Positions 17,613-26,652 are shown, numbered from the stretch's first letter. The stretch is DNA of 64,000 nt from RGIG990 sp045589455 (GCA_045589455.1 JAZNPC010000066.1:1-64000); one strand, 5' to 3'. Notes: generated by a model from the letters alone, not told the origin. Numbers and translations: made by a program.

Positions 17613-19347
17613 CTCTATCCTCAATTGATTTAATTATTTTTACATTATCAAAACGATGTAGTGTTTGCTTGTAAACCCCACTACATTTTCCGTAGGAGTT
17701 GTCAAACAGCATAATATCTTTGCCCATAAGTGTGCTTGCAATAGCCACGTGTAGTCTGTCCGTTTGTATTGTTTTAAAGGAGGAAACGAAGTTTAGCATT
17801 GTTGTTGCTGCAAAATCTAGTGTTTCTTTCGTTTCGTATGGACTAAACCATCCTAATGCATCTGATAAATCAAAGTCTGTTTTTTTATTATCAAGAGCTT
17901 CGGAATCTGTCCTAAATAGCTTTACCTCTTGTGGTAGGGTAGAAGTGGCCTTTTTTAGTTTTTTTGTTAATTTTTTTAATTTTCTTGAGGTTGGGATTGG
18001 TTGTGGTTTGAAATCCTTGTCCAACCTAAAAGCCATATCATGGTCTAGGATGATTTTTGCCTTTGTGTTTTGTGAAATTAAATAATCATATGATTTCTGT
18101 TCTCTGCAAAATATAACAAAACGCTCGTCTAATATATCAATGAACTCCGGAACATTTTCAAAAGAAGAAGGTAAAACTATAATTTTTTCGGCTTTTGACA
18201 TTTTTTCCATTATTGGTTTGTAGCTCTTAACCCATAAGTTTATCCATCCACCACCACCGCCATATACGAATTTTTTTGGAAATTCTTCTTTTGTAATACG
18301 ATGGTATTTTAACTTGTTTTTGTTGAACCAATTTAGTGTTGCTGCTGCAATCAAAGCATCACCCATATTGCCGCTATTTGGCATATAGCAAAACTCACCA
18401 AGCTCATTAAGCTCATGAAGTAAAATCGCGTCGTTGATTCTAGTGTCTTGAAGATTGAAATTATTTTTTTTAGTAATAATAGATTTTCCAAAACGCCATA
18501 GGTTGAAACTTAATTCAGATAGGAAGCTAATACCTTGTTTAAATAAATTATATGCAACATTGATTAGATGTTGAAAAAAACTTGGTTCCTTGTTTTTCAT
18601 GTCATAAATTTTTTTAATCTTTTGGAGGATTTCTAAGTCTGCAGTTAGATGATTAGCAAGTTTTGTTTTTATTTCTTCTTGACTTTTTTGAATAGCATTT
18701 TTGTTGCTATGTGTTACTTGGGTTTCAGCAAGACGGTATTTTAACAATGGTTCTTGAATATTACATATACTTAAAAGAGCTGCTACACGTGTCCATAGTT
18801 CATAATCTTCTGCAGCAAATTCCGGATTGTATTTTAAATTATATTTTTCAAAGTCTGCTTTTCGAAACATTACAGAAGGATGCGCTATTTGATTGTTATA
18901 AAAAAAATCTAGAAGGCCAGGAAATTGTTGTGTCCGCCAATATTTCTTTTCAGGAAAATACTCTATCCAAGAACCAACTAATGAAATTTCAGGATGTGTT
19001 TCTAAAAAATAAACCTGTTTTTCTAACCGCTCAAGTTTAGATATATCATCACTATCCATTCTTGCAATATATTTGCCAGCCGCTTTTTCTAAGCCATAAT
19101 TTAAAGAATCTGCGACGCCAGTATTCTTTTTGTAGAAGTATTTTATTCTCTCATCTTTGTATGAGTAAATGGTTTCTTTTACCTCTGGATTTTTTGAGCC
19201 ATCGTCAATAATTATAAACTCAAAATTTTTATATGTTTGAGTTAAAATAGAGTCTATTGCTTCGCGCAAATATTCTGCTTTAGTGTTATATACGGGCATT
19301 ATAACCGAAATCATTGGAACCATTTTAGTTTGAACCTCACAAGACAT
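17605..19347 (-). CDS. GT2 fused to polysaccharide pyruvyl transferase
   Basis: A 580-residue two-domain protein. Residues about 12-235 form a GT2 domain (ISVIMPVYNTKAEYLREAID, IIDDGS, ARMDSDD, EDYELWTR). Residues about 320-575 form a polysaccharide pyruvyl transferase domain, with SGNMGDALIAAATLNWF near the start and TDRLHVAIASTLMGKDIMLFDNSYGK near the end, which are the family signatures. Such enzymes add pyruvate ketals from phosphoenolpyruvate to exopolysaccharide sugars, so one polypeptide may add and then cap a sugar. The start is uncertain: ATG 19347, or internal ATGs at 19323 or 19314. A TTGACA at 19487-19482 on the minus strand may give an internal promoter. Confidence 0.85.
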   Translation of the reverse strand: MSCEVQTKMVPMISVIMPVYNTKAEYLREAIDSILTQTYKNFEFIIIDDGSKNPEVKETIYSYKDERIKYFYKKNTGVADSLNYGLEKAAGKYIARMDSDDISKLERLEKQVYFLETHPEISLVGSWIEYFPEKKYWRTQQFPGLLDFFYNNQIAHPSVMFRKADFEKYNLKYNPEFAAEDYELWTRVAALLSICNIQEPLLKYRLAETQVTHSNKNAIQKSQEEIKTKLANHLTADLEILQKIKKIYDMKNKEPSFFQHLINVAYNLFKQGISFLSELSFNLWRFGKSIITKKNNFNLQDTRINDAILLHELNELGEFCYMPNSGNMGDALIAAATLNWFNKNKLKYHRITKEEFPKKFVYGGGGGWINLWVKSYKPIMEKMSKAEKIIVLPSSFENVPEFIDILDERFVIFCREQKSYDYLISQNTKAKIILDHDMAFRLDKDFKPQPIPTSRKLKKLTKKLKKATSTLPQEVKLFRTDSEALDNKKTDFDLSDALGWFSPYETKETLDFAATTMLNFVSSFKTIQTDRLHVAIASTLMGKDIMLFDNSYGKCSGVYKQTLHRFDNVKIIKSIEDRDE

Positions 19348-19487
19348 ATGGAAACATAAATTATAAACGAAATAAACTTCAAATAATTTTATTGAGAAGC
19401 AAATACAATTGTATCAAATTATCAAATGTATAAACAAGAGTAACAACCGAAAATCATTCTCCTACAGAATTTATAATGCCGTGTCAA

Positions 19488-20666
19488 TTACCAATTTAAA
19501 AGGTTATTAATCCATCTAAAAGGAGTTGTGATTACGTAACCTAATTTATACGAAATAGAGTTTTTATAGATGTCAGATTTTTGCTTCATTCTTTCTATTG
19601 TGTTTGACAATAATATCGGGAATGCTTTGAATATATCATCAATTATACAATCGAAAGTTTGGCTGTTGTTTAATATAAATTTTTCAAAGCGTTTTACATT
19701 GTCCTCTAAAGGAAGTCCGTTTAAATAATCCTGATTCCATGCGGTATGTAGCATATTTATCCCATTTGCTAGTTCATCATCAGGAAGGCACCATAAATGT
19801 CTTTGGGCACTTATTAATAGTGCGTTTTTAGCACAGTCTAGTGCATTTTGTTTTTCTTCAGTTTCTAATGAGGAAGAAAATATAAAGTCTTCTATCGCCT
19901 TATAAGTATTTGCAGAGGAGATAATTCTTCTATATTTTTCAATGGAAATATAGCTTTGATTTAATTGTGTAACTCCATCGCCTATAAAATAATTATGTAA
20001 AACAAGGTGGTTGTTTGCATATATAGAACTAGTTTGCGTTATTGTTGCTATTAATTGATAAAGATCTTGTCCGTATCCAAGATAAAGGGTTGGATTTAGT
20101 TTATTTATTACACTTTTTAAAATGCTTGCTTTAAAAATCTTTTGAGCAAGTGAAGTAATAAAACCAAAATCTGCTTTTTTAAAATATAATGCGTAACACT
20201 CTTCTTTTGTCCGATAATTTCCATTAATTTTGTTTTGAAGCTTTACATATTCAATATATTTCCGAAATTCTTTTTTTGAAGTAGACTTAGTGCTAATTGG
20301 TTTTGAACCAAAAAGAACTAAATCTACATCTTTATTTATTATAGTTTTATACGCTTTTTCACAGGCCTTTGGAATAAATGTGTCATCTGCATCAAGAAAC
20401 ATTATGTATTTGCCGGTTGCGGTTTTTATTCCTTTTTTTCTAGATTGGAAAGGGTCAGAACGCTTTTCTTGCCTTAAAATGATAAAGCGAGAGTCGTTTC
20501 GGGTTAATGAGTTAAGCTTTTCTACTGTATCATCAGAAGAGCAATCATCAATAAAAATAAACTCACATTCCTTTAAGGTCTGTGCTTTAAGTGAATTAAC
20601 ACATCTTTCTATGGTGCTTGACCCATTATATACTGGAATAATTACAGAAACTAATATTGATTGCAT
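19488..20666 (-). CDS. Glycosyltransferase family 2, first operon gene
   Basis: A 392-residue GT2 enzyme. The N-terminal LVSVIIPVYNGSSTIERCVNSL, the DDCSSDDT loop and the metal motif FLDADDTFIP identify the fold. AAGAGG precedes ATG 20666, and a good minus-strand promoter lies at 20691-20719, so this is the first gene of the cassette. A 140-base AT-rich gap separates it from the next gene. The C-terminus SYKLGYVITTPFRWINNLLNW repeats the tail of the GT2 at 14485. The middle region (about 150-330) has no recognised domain. The donor sugar is unknown. Confidence 0.88.
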   Translation of the reverse strand: MQSILVSVIIPVYNGSSTIERCVNSLKAQTLKECEFIFIDDCSSDDTVEKLNSLTRNDSRFIILRQEKRSDPFQSRKKGIKTATGKYIMFLDADDTFIPKACEKAYKTIINKDVDLVLFGSKPISTKSTSKKEFRKYIEYVKLQNKINGNYRTKEECYALYFKKADFGFITSLAQKIFKASILKSVINKLNPTLYLGYGQDLYQLIATITQTSSIYANNHLVLHNYFIGDGVTQLNQSYISIEKYRRIISSANTYKAIEDFIFSSSLETEEKQNALDCAKNALLISAQRHLWCLPDDELANGINMLHTAWNQDYLNGLPLEDNVKRFEKFILNNSQTFDCIIDDIFKAFPILLSNTIERMKQKSDIYKNSISYKLGYVITTPFRWINNLLNW

Positions 20667-20690
20667 CTTTACCTCTTAATCATTGCATTT

Positions 20691-20719
20691 ATTATACTAT
20701 ATATAGATAAAATTATCAA
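20691..20719 (-). promoter_or_regulatory. Promoter of the glycan operon
   Basis: On the minus strand, TTGATA (20719-20714) and a perfect TATAAT (20696-20691) are 17 bases apart, about 25 bases before ATG 20666. The TATAAT is embedded in an AT-rich stretch. Confidence 0.6.
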
Positions 20720-20841
20720 TTCTATTATGCTAGAGTACACGCTTTTTCTTGGTTTAAATCAGATTGTTTTTAGATGATTATCAAAACATATATCTTGAAT
20801 GATTTTTTTGGTTTACGAAATATTTGTTTTTTGTTTTTAGG

Positions 20842-20870
20842 TTGTTTTTTTTTGTCATTTTTCGTATAAT
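20842..20870 (+). promoter_or_regulatory. Promoter of parE-parC
   Basis: TTGTTT (20842-20847) and a perfect TATAAT (20865-20870) are 17 bases apart. The leader to ATG 20944 is about 70 bases and contains a GGAACCCCGGTCCC inverted segment (20893-20906) that could form a small hairpin in the mRNA. Confidence 0.6.
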
Positions 20871-20943
20871 TCCCGTGTAATTTGTATTTACTTGGAACCC
20901 CGGTCCCTAGGCAATTCATAAGGGACTAATTTTTTTCATTTTT

Positions 20944-22767
20944 ATGGCTAAAAAATCCTACGACGAATCAACGATTAAGACGCTCTCCGCGCTTGAACAT
21001 ATCCGCAAACGTACGGGTATGTATATCGGCCGTACAGGTAATGGCTCTGATTATAATGATGGTATCTATATCCTTGTAAAGGAAGTACTTGATAATGCTA
21101 TCGATGAGTTTATATCTGGCTATGGTAAGAGCGTTAATATCAAAATTGATAATAATTTGGTTACTATCCGTGACTATGGTCGCGGCATCCCTCTAGGAAA
21201 GGTAATTGACTGCGTATCCCAAATCAATACTGGCGGTAAGTTTAATGACGATGTTTTCCAGTTTTCTGTGGGTATGAATGGTGTTGGTACTAAGGCAGTT
21301 AATGCGCTTTCTACCTACTTTAAGGTCCGCTCCACACGTGATGGCGAATTTTTTGAGGCAATCTTTAAAGAGGGTATACTACAAAGCCAAAATAGTGGCA
21401 CAAGCACAGAGCGCAATGGTACCTTGGTGGAATTTACTCCAGACAATACCATTTTTAAGAACTATAAGTTCCAAGATGAACATATTGAGCGCCGCATCCG
21501 CTTGTCATCCTATCTAAATGCTGGTCTTTCAATCAATTATAATGGCACAGTATTCCGCTCTGAAGAGGGTCTTCTTGACCTACTTAATGATGAGGTTCAG
21601 TTTGAGAAGCTCTATCAGCCATTCTATTTTAAAGACAAAACCCTAGAGTTTGTGTTTACTCACACTAACCGTTTTACAGAGGAGTATTTCTCTTTTGTTA
21701 ATGGGCAGTATACAAGCGATGGTGGTACTCACCTTTCTGCCTTTAGAGAGGGTGTGCTAAAGGGCATTAACGAATTTTCTCCAAAATCTAAGTTTGAGGG
21801 CGATGATGTTCGCGAGGGCTTGGTTGGTTCTATCGCAATTCGCCTAAAGGATCCAGTATTTGAATCTCAGACAAAGAATAAGCTTGGTAATGCAGAAATT
21901 CGCAGTGAGCTAGTAAACCGTGTTCGCCAGGCAGTTGTTGAGCTACTTAACCGTAACCCAACAGATGCAAAGCGCTTGATTGAGAAGATTGAGGATACCC
22001 GTAAGCTTCGTAAGGAGCTCAATACAATCAAGAAGACAGCACGTGAGCGCTCAAAGTCAGTTTCAGTTCGTATTCCTCAGCTACGTGATTGTAAGCAGCA
22101 CCTTGATTCAGCAAAGAATAAGGGTCTTGATACAATGATTTTTATCTGCGAGGGTTTGTCTGCTGCTGGTACGCTTACAAATAGCCGTGACCCAGAAAAT
22201 CAGGCTGTGTTCTCTTTGCGTGGTAAGCCACTAAACACTTGCGACCTAAAGCGCGATATTGTTTACAAGAATGCTGAGCTTTATAACTTGATGCGTTCAC
22301 TAAATATTGAGGATTCAATTGCTCCATTGCGTTATCAGAAGGTGATTATCGCAACTGATGCCGATGTGGACGGTCTTCATATCCGTAATCTTTTGATTAC
22401 ATACTTTATGCGCTTCTTTGAGAAGCTATTGCGTAATGGACACGTTTATATCTTGGAGACACCTCTTTTCCGTGTGCGCCATCCAAAGAAGCGTGAGCTA
22501 TCCTTCTACTGCTATAATGATGCAGAGCGTGAGGAGGCAATCGCAAAGTGCGGTGCTTCAGCAGAAATCACTCGCTTTAAGGGCTTGGGTGAAATCTCTA
22601 AGGATGAGTTTAAGGATTTTATTGGTCCCGATATGCGCCTAACCCCTGTGGATATTTCAAGAGATTCACATTTGATGGATACAATCAATTTCTATATGGG
22701 TTCAAACACAAAGGAACGCAAGCAGTATATTATGGACAATTTGATTGTTAATGCGGAGGACCTATAA
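20944..22767 (+). CDS. parE: DNA topoisomerase IV subunit B (ParE type)
   Basis: The 607-residue ATPase subunit of topoisomerase IV, which separates linked daughter chromosomes together with ParC. It begins with the GHKL ATPase domain (EVLDNAIDEF, DYGRGIPLGK, GMNGVGTKAVNALS), then the transducer, and ends with the Toprim domain. The acidic Mg motif DADVDG is at residues 472-477. The Toprim glutamate motif reads EGLSAAG (403-409), where most family members have EGDSAxG. Length and the closing segment ITRFKGLGEISKDEFKDFIG resemble Bacteroidetes-type ParE. Its stop codon is one base before the parC start, so they form an operon. GyrB is excluded by length and partner. Confidence 0.93.
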   Translation: MAKKSYDESTIKTLSALEHIRKRTGMYIGRTGNGSDYNDGIYILVKEVLDNAIDEFISGYGKSVNIKIDNNLVTIRDYGRGIPLGKVIDCVSQINTGGKFNDDVFQFSVGMNGVGTKAVNALSTYFKVRSTRDGEFFEAIFKEGILQSQNSGTSTERNGTLVEFTPDNTIFKNYKFQDEHIERRIRLSSYLNAGLSINYNGTVFRSEEGLLDLLNDEVQFEKLYQPFYFKDKTLEFVFTHTNRFTEEYFSFVNGQYTSDGGTHLSAFREGVLKGINEFSPKSKFEGDDVREGLVGSIAIRLKDPVFESQTKNKLGNAEIRSELVNRVRQAVVELLNRNPTDAKRLIEKIEDTRKLRKELNTIKKTARERSKSVSVRIPQLRDCKQHLDSAKNKGLDTMIFICEGLSAAGTLTNSRDPENQAVFSLRGKPLNTCDLKRDIVYKNAELYNLMRSLNIEDSIAPLRYQKVIIATDADVDGLHIRNLLITYFMRFFEKLLRNGHVYILETPLFRVRHPKKRELSFYCYNDAEREEAIAKCGASAEITRFKGLGEISKDEFKDFIGPDMRLTPVDISRDSHLMDTINFYMGSNTKERKQYIMDNLIVNAEDL

Positions 22768-22768
22768 T

Positions 22769-25135
22769 ATGGCTAAGAAAAAAGATATTACGCCACCACC
22801 TCGCCGCGTAACCCAAGAGCTATTTATTTTTGATGACCAGGGCAATGCCACACCTGATGCTGTTTCTAATGTACCAGAGAATGATGGTGCTAATACACCA
22901 GCAGAGGCTGGTGCTGTAGATTCTTCTGTTAAGAAGGCACTTGCTGGTATCGTAGGAGGAGTAAAGCAGTTAGAGACAGCTAAAGCTGCTTCCAATGCTG
23001 AACCACCAAAGAGCAATAAGCCTCAAGAGAATGAGGATGAAGCACCAGCAAAACCAGAAAAGCCAGCTGTGTTTGATCCGCGCCATTCTGGACCTCTTGC
23101 AAAGGTGATGGATGATAACTTCCTACAGTTTGCATCATACACAATTTGTTCACGTGCTATCCCAACAGTTGAGGATGGTCTTAAGCCAGTACAGCGTCGT
23201 ATCCTTCACTCCCTAAAGGAGAAGGATGATGGACGCTTTATCAAGGTGGCAAATATTGTTGGTCACACCATGCAGTATCACCCACATGGTGATGCTTCAA
23301 TTAAGGATGCGCTAGTAAACCTTGAGAACAAGGGTTATTTGATTGAGGGACAGGGTAACTTTGGTAATATCTTTACTGGTGATGGTGCCGCTGCAGGTCG
23401 TTATATCGAATGCCGTCTTTCCCAGCTAGCTAGAGAGCAGATTTTTAATAAGAAGACAACAGAGTATATCCCTAGCTACGACGGACGTAATGAGGAGCCT
23501 GTGCTTCTACCTTCTAAGCTTCCACTTCTACTAATGATGGGTGCAGAGGGTATTGCTGTGGGTCTTTCTACTCGCATTATGTCTCACAACTTTATCGAGC
23601 TATTGGAAGCACAGATTGCTATTCTTCAGAATAAGCCTTTCTCTGTGTTGCCAGACTTCCTAACAGGTGGCTTAATTGATGTTAGCGAATACAATGATGG
23701 CTTTGGCAGAATTCGCACACGTGCAAAGATTGAGGTTCGCGATAAAAACACCATTGTGATTACGGAGCTTCCATTTGGTCAGACCACGGATTCTCTAACC
23801 TCATCAATTGAGGATGCAACTCGTGCTAAGAAGGTGCCAATCCGCAGTGTTCAGGATTCAACCTCTGATCATGTTGAGATTATTCTAACACTTGTTCCAG
23901 GAACAGCAGCAGAGAAGGCAATTAAGGCATTGTATGCATTTACTAATTGCGAGTATGCTGTGACAGCAAACTGCGTGGTAATTGAGAATAATCGCCCTTG
24001 CGAGCGCACAGTTTCAGAAATCCTCCGTGCAAATACAGAGCAGCTTCAGCACCTATTGAAGCGTGAGCTTGAGATTAAGCGCGATGAGCTTGAGGATCAG
24101 CGCCAGAATAAGACACTCGTGCAGATATTCATCGAGGAGCGTATCTATAAGCGAATTGAGAAATGTACAACAGCAGAGCAAATCAATAGCGAGATTCGCG
24201 AGGGCTTTAAGCCATTCCGTGATAAGCTTTATCGTGATATCCGCGAGGAAGATATTGAAATGCTTCTTGCAGTACAAATCCGCCGTATCTCCCTATACGA
24301 TATGAATAAGAATCGTAAGGAGATTGATGATATCAACACAATGCTTGAGGATGTAAACAAGAATCTTGGTGCTGTAAAGGCATACACTTTACGATACCTC
24401 AAGGACATGATTAAACGCTATCAGTTTGTTGAGCGTGAGGTTGAGGTAATTGAAGAAAAGCCAAATGCTAAGGGTAAGGGCAGTAAGCAGATTAAGAAAC
24501 GCAGGAAGGTGCAGGTGGAGCAGTATCCACGCCATACCACAATCACAACCTTTGATGCTATTGAGGTACGTGAGATTACAGCATCCGAATGCAGCATGTC
24601 CTACGACGTGGAGTCCGGCTACTTTGGCTACAATGTAAAGGGTGGAGAAGAGCTCTTTAAATGCTCCTCACTTGATAAGCTTATCATTGTGTGGAAGGAT
24701 GGTCGCTTCAAGCTAATTCCTGCTCCAGAGAAGCTATTTGTTGATAAGGATATGCTATATGCAGCAATCTTTAATCGTGACAAAGAATACACAGCAATTT
24801 ATACCGATAAGGAATATCCAATTAGCTACATTAAGCGCTTTAGCTTTGGTGGCTTGATTGCAAACAAGGATTACTCTCTATTGCCAAATGAGGGACAGGT
24901 ACGCTTCTTTGAAGAGGGTACACCTGAGTTTATTTGGATTAAGTATAAGCCAGCAAAGAGCCAGCGCATAATTCAGAAGGTCTTTAAGGCCGCTGAGGAG
25001 GTTGCTGTAAAGGGTGTTAAGGCTAAGGGTAAGCAGATAACACTTAAGGCAATTCAGTATGTTTCTTCTGGAGAAAAGCCACCACGCTGGTGGGATGAGG
25101 CAGCACCAACAGATAAGGGAAATCTATTGTTCTAA
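22769..25135 (+). CDS. parC: DNA topoisomerase IV subunit A (ParC type)
   Basis: The 788-residue DNA-cleaving subunit. Residues 1-90 are a proline/alanine/glutamate-rich extension that looks disordered. The core starts at about 93 (HSGPLAKVMDDNFLQFASYTI), the catalytic tyrosine is Y212 in the AAAGRYIECRLSQ motif, and PTVEDGLKPVQRRIL lies ahead of it. A long coiled-coil arm spans about 420-540. The C-terminal part is short and lacks a full six-bladed DNA-wrapping wheel, as in the Bacteroidetes-type ParC. GGAGG (22756-22760) near ATG 22769 fixes the start, although the frame is open from 22745 inside parE. It pairs with ParE immediately upstream. Confidence 0.93.
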   Translation: MAKKKDITPPPRRVTQELFIFDDQGNATPDAVSNVPENDGANTPAEAGAVDSSVKKALAGIVGGVKQLETAKAASNAEPPKSNKPQENEDEAPAKPEKPAVFDPRHSGPLAKVMDDNFLQFASYTICSRAIPTVEDGLKPVQRRILHSLKEKDDGRFIKVANIVGHTMQYHPHGDASIKDALVNLENKGYLIEGQGNFGNIFTGDGAAAGRYIECRLSQLAREQIFNKKTTEYIPSYDGRNEEPVLLPSKLPLLLMMGAEGIAVGLSTRIMSHNFIELLEAQIAILQNKPFSVLPDFLTGGLIDVSEYNDGFGRIRTRAKIEVRDKNTIVITELPFGQTTDSLTSSIEDATRAKKVPIRSVQDSTSDHVEIILTLVPGTAAEKAIKALYAFTNCEYAVTANCVVIENNRPCERTVSEILRANTEQLQHLLKRELEIKRDELEDQRQNKTLVQIFIEERIYKRIEKCTTAEQINSEIREGFKPFRDKLYRDIREEDIEMLLAVQIRRISLYDMNKNRKEIDDINTMLEDVNKNLGAVKAYTLRYLKDMIKRYQFVEREVEVIEEKPNAKGKGSKQIKKRRKVQVEQYPRHTTITTFDAIEVREITASECSMSYDVESGYFGYNVKGGEELFKCSSLDKLIIVWKDGRFKLIPAPEKLFVDKDMLYAAIFNRDKEYTAIYTDKEYPISYIKRFSFGGLIANKDYSLLPNEGQVRFFEEGTPEFIWIKYKPAKSQRIIQKVFKAAEEVAVKGVKAKGKQITLKAIQYVSSGEKPPRWWDEAAPTDKGNLLF

Positions 25136-25196
25136 TTGTAGGACAACAGATGAACTATACAACAGCCAATAATCGACAGTCAACAATTAAGCACTT

Positions 25197-25553
25197 ATGA
25201 CAAAAATTTTAATTACATTAGGTTTGATGGTTTGTGGTAATATTTTTATGACCACAGCTTGGTATTGGCATTTGAAGAATAAGGGTGAGGTTGGGCAGCC
25301 TCTCTTTATGATTATTTTGATTAGTTGGCTAATTGCATTTTTGGAATATTGCATTATGGTGCCGGCAAATCGTTTAGGACATTTTGCGGGTCTGTCTGTA
25401 GCACAGCTAAAGATTATCCAAGAGGTAATCACGCTGATGGTGTTCGTGCCATTTTCTATATACGTATTAGGAGATAAGTGGCGCTTAGATTATCTTTGGG
25501 CATTTTTGTGCATATTGGGTGCCGTTTACTTTGTTAACCGCCATTTGTTATAA
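25197..25553 (+). CDS. DUF486/DMT-type small membrane protein
   Basis: A 118-residue protein with four predicted transmembrane helices. The central AQLKIIQEVITLMVF (about 64-78) is the signature of the DUF486 family, which is related to the drug/metabolite transporter fold. No substrate is known for the family. A weak ribosome-binding site precedes ATG 25197. It stands between parC and the nitroreductase gene and is followed by a hairpin at 25560-25581. Confidence 0.88.
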   Translation: MTKILITLGLMVCGNIFMTTAWYWHLKNKGEVGQPLFMIILISWLIAFLEYCIMVPANRLGHFAGLSVAQLKIIQEVITLMVFVPFSIYVLGDKWRLDYLWAFLCILGAVYFVNRHLL

Positions 25554-25559
25554 GAGTGG

Positions 25560-25593
25560 TGTGCTTGGCTTAGCAAGCACAAGCAGAGCTTTT
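25560..25593 (+). terminator. Hairpin, probable weak terminator
   Basis: A perfect 8-bp stem TGTGCTTG / CAAGCACA (25560-25567, 25574-25581) with a six-base loop, followed by AGCAGAGCTTTT. The T tract is displaced, so it may terminate only partly. Confidence 0.4.
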
Positions 25594-25638
25594 AAAATTG
25601 GCGATTGATTGTCAATTGTTTAACGAAAGGGGATAACT

Positions 25639-26157
25639 ATGGATTATGATAAACTAATAACAGAGCGTTATTCTGTAAGAAAATTTGAAGACAAGCCACT
25701 ATCTGAAGAGGATATCAATAAGATTCTTCAGGCAGGTCATGTGGCACCAACAGGCTGCAATAAACAGCCACAAAGAATTCTTGTTATCAATAGTGATAGT
25801 GCTATTGAAAAGCTAAAGAATTGCACAAAGTGCCACTTTAACACAAGAACAGCATTTCTTGTTTGCCATAATGAGAGCGAGAGTTGGGTTCGTCCATATG
25901 ATGGAGCACTAGCATCTCCAGTAGATGCAACAATTGTTGCAACACACATGATGCTAAAGGCACACGAGATTGGTGTGGGCTGCTGCTGGGTAATGTATTT
26001 TGAGCCAGAGAAGCTAATTAAGGAATTTAATATTCCTAGCAATATAAAGCCTCTAGCAATACTTGTAATGGGCTATCCATCACCAGATGCAAAGCCATTA
26101 TATATGCACAATGAGAAGCGCCCTCTAGAAGAGGTTGTTTCCTACAACGAGTTCTAA
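25639..26157 (+). CDS. Nitroreductase family flavoprotein
   Basis: A 172-residue member of the FMN-dependent nitroreductase family. The N-terminal ERYSVRKFEDKPLSEEDINKILQAG carries the conserved arginine-rich FMN-phosphate-binding RYSVRKF motif, and VDATIVATHMMLKAHEIGVGCCWVM is the conserved helix of the fold. The family reduces nitro compounds, quinones or enones with NAD(P)H; the natural substrate is unknown. AAAGGGG precedes ATG 25639. It is short for the family (usually about 180-220) but complete at both ends. Confidence 0.9.
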   Translation: MDYDKLITERYSVRKFEDKPLSEEDINKILQAGHVAPTGCNKQPQRILVINSDSAIEKLKNCTKCHFNTRTAFLVCHNESESWVRPYDGALASPVDATIVATHMMLKAHEIGVGCCWVMYFEPEKLIKEFNIPSNIKPLAILVMGYPSPDAKPLYMHNEKRPLEEVVSYNEF

Positions 26158-26205
26158 TATTACCTACATTAGCTTTAAGTATAGGTACCAAAAAAAGGTG
26201 CACAA

Positions 26206-26626
26206 ATGAATTTCTTGGAGCGAATATTTAAGATTAAAGAGTATGGCACAACTGTAAAGCAGGAAATATATACAGGTGTGGTTAAATTCTTGGCAGTTTC
26301 TTACATTTTAGCAGTTAATCCAGATATTCTTAGTAGCACAGGTATGGATCGAGGTGGCTCAGGCTTGGAGTTTATAGGAAATGGTGATAATCAAGTCTTC
26401 TCTATCACTATTGCTAATCCAGTCAAGGGAGCTTATTATACACCATTTGTTGTGACAGATTTAAATCAAAAAGGTTTGGGTTGCTGCAACTGATAGTATT
26501 AAAGCAGAAGGCGATGAATTGCTTGTATTGAATGTTGATTCATCTGTTGATGATACTAAATTTGTAAAGATTGTTGTGTCTTATCCTGAAAGCTATAATC
26601 AGGGTGCAGAAAAAACTTTTGAATAA
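26206..26626 (+). pseudogene. Chimeric remnant: NCS2 permease start, secreted protein end
   Basis: From ATG 26206 the first 51 residues (ERIFKIKEYGTTVKQEI, SYILAVNPDILSSTGMD) match the N-terminus of NCS2/AzgA-type purine permeases. At about 26356 the sequence changes to a beta-type segment (GDNQVFSITIANPVKGAYYT) like the C-terminal domain of a secreted PVC protein. The frame stops at 26493. Removing one A from the run at 26468-26472 restores a frame that continues (WVAATDSIKAEGDELLVLNV, KFVKIVVS) to the stop at 26624. So two unrelated gene ends have been joined and a homopolymer insertion has broken the fusion. The AAGGTG before the ATG is intact. Confidence 0.75.
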
Positions 26627-26652
26627 CTAATAATAAATTGATAGGAAAAAAT

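Noticed and set aside
18711..19040. Plus-strand open frame inside the GT2-pyruvyltransferase gene
   Set aside because: It is a shadow frame of a strongly supported minus-strand gene and has no ribosome-binding site or domain.
14485..20666. Glycan cassette as a mobile element with insertion sequences
   Set aside because: No transposase, integrase, tRNA or flanking direct repeat was seen, although its composition differs from the flanks.
20944..25135. gyrB-gyrA instead of parE-parC
   Set aside because: Short B subunit, Bacteroidetes-type ParE ending and a C-terminal region too short for a full GyrA wrapping domain favour topoisomerase IV.
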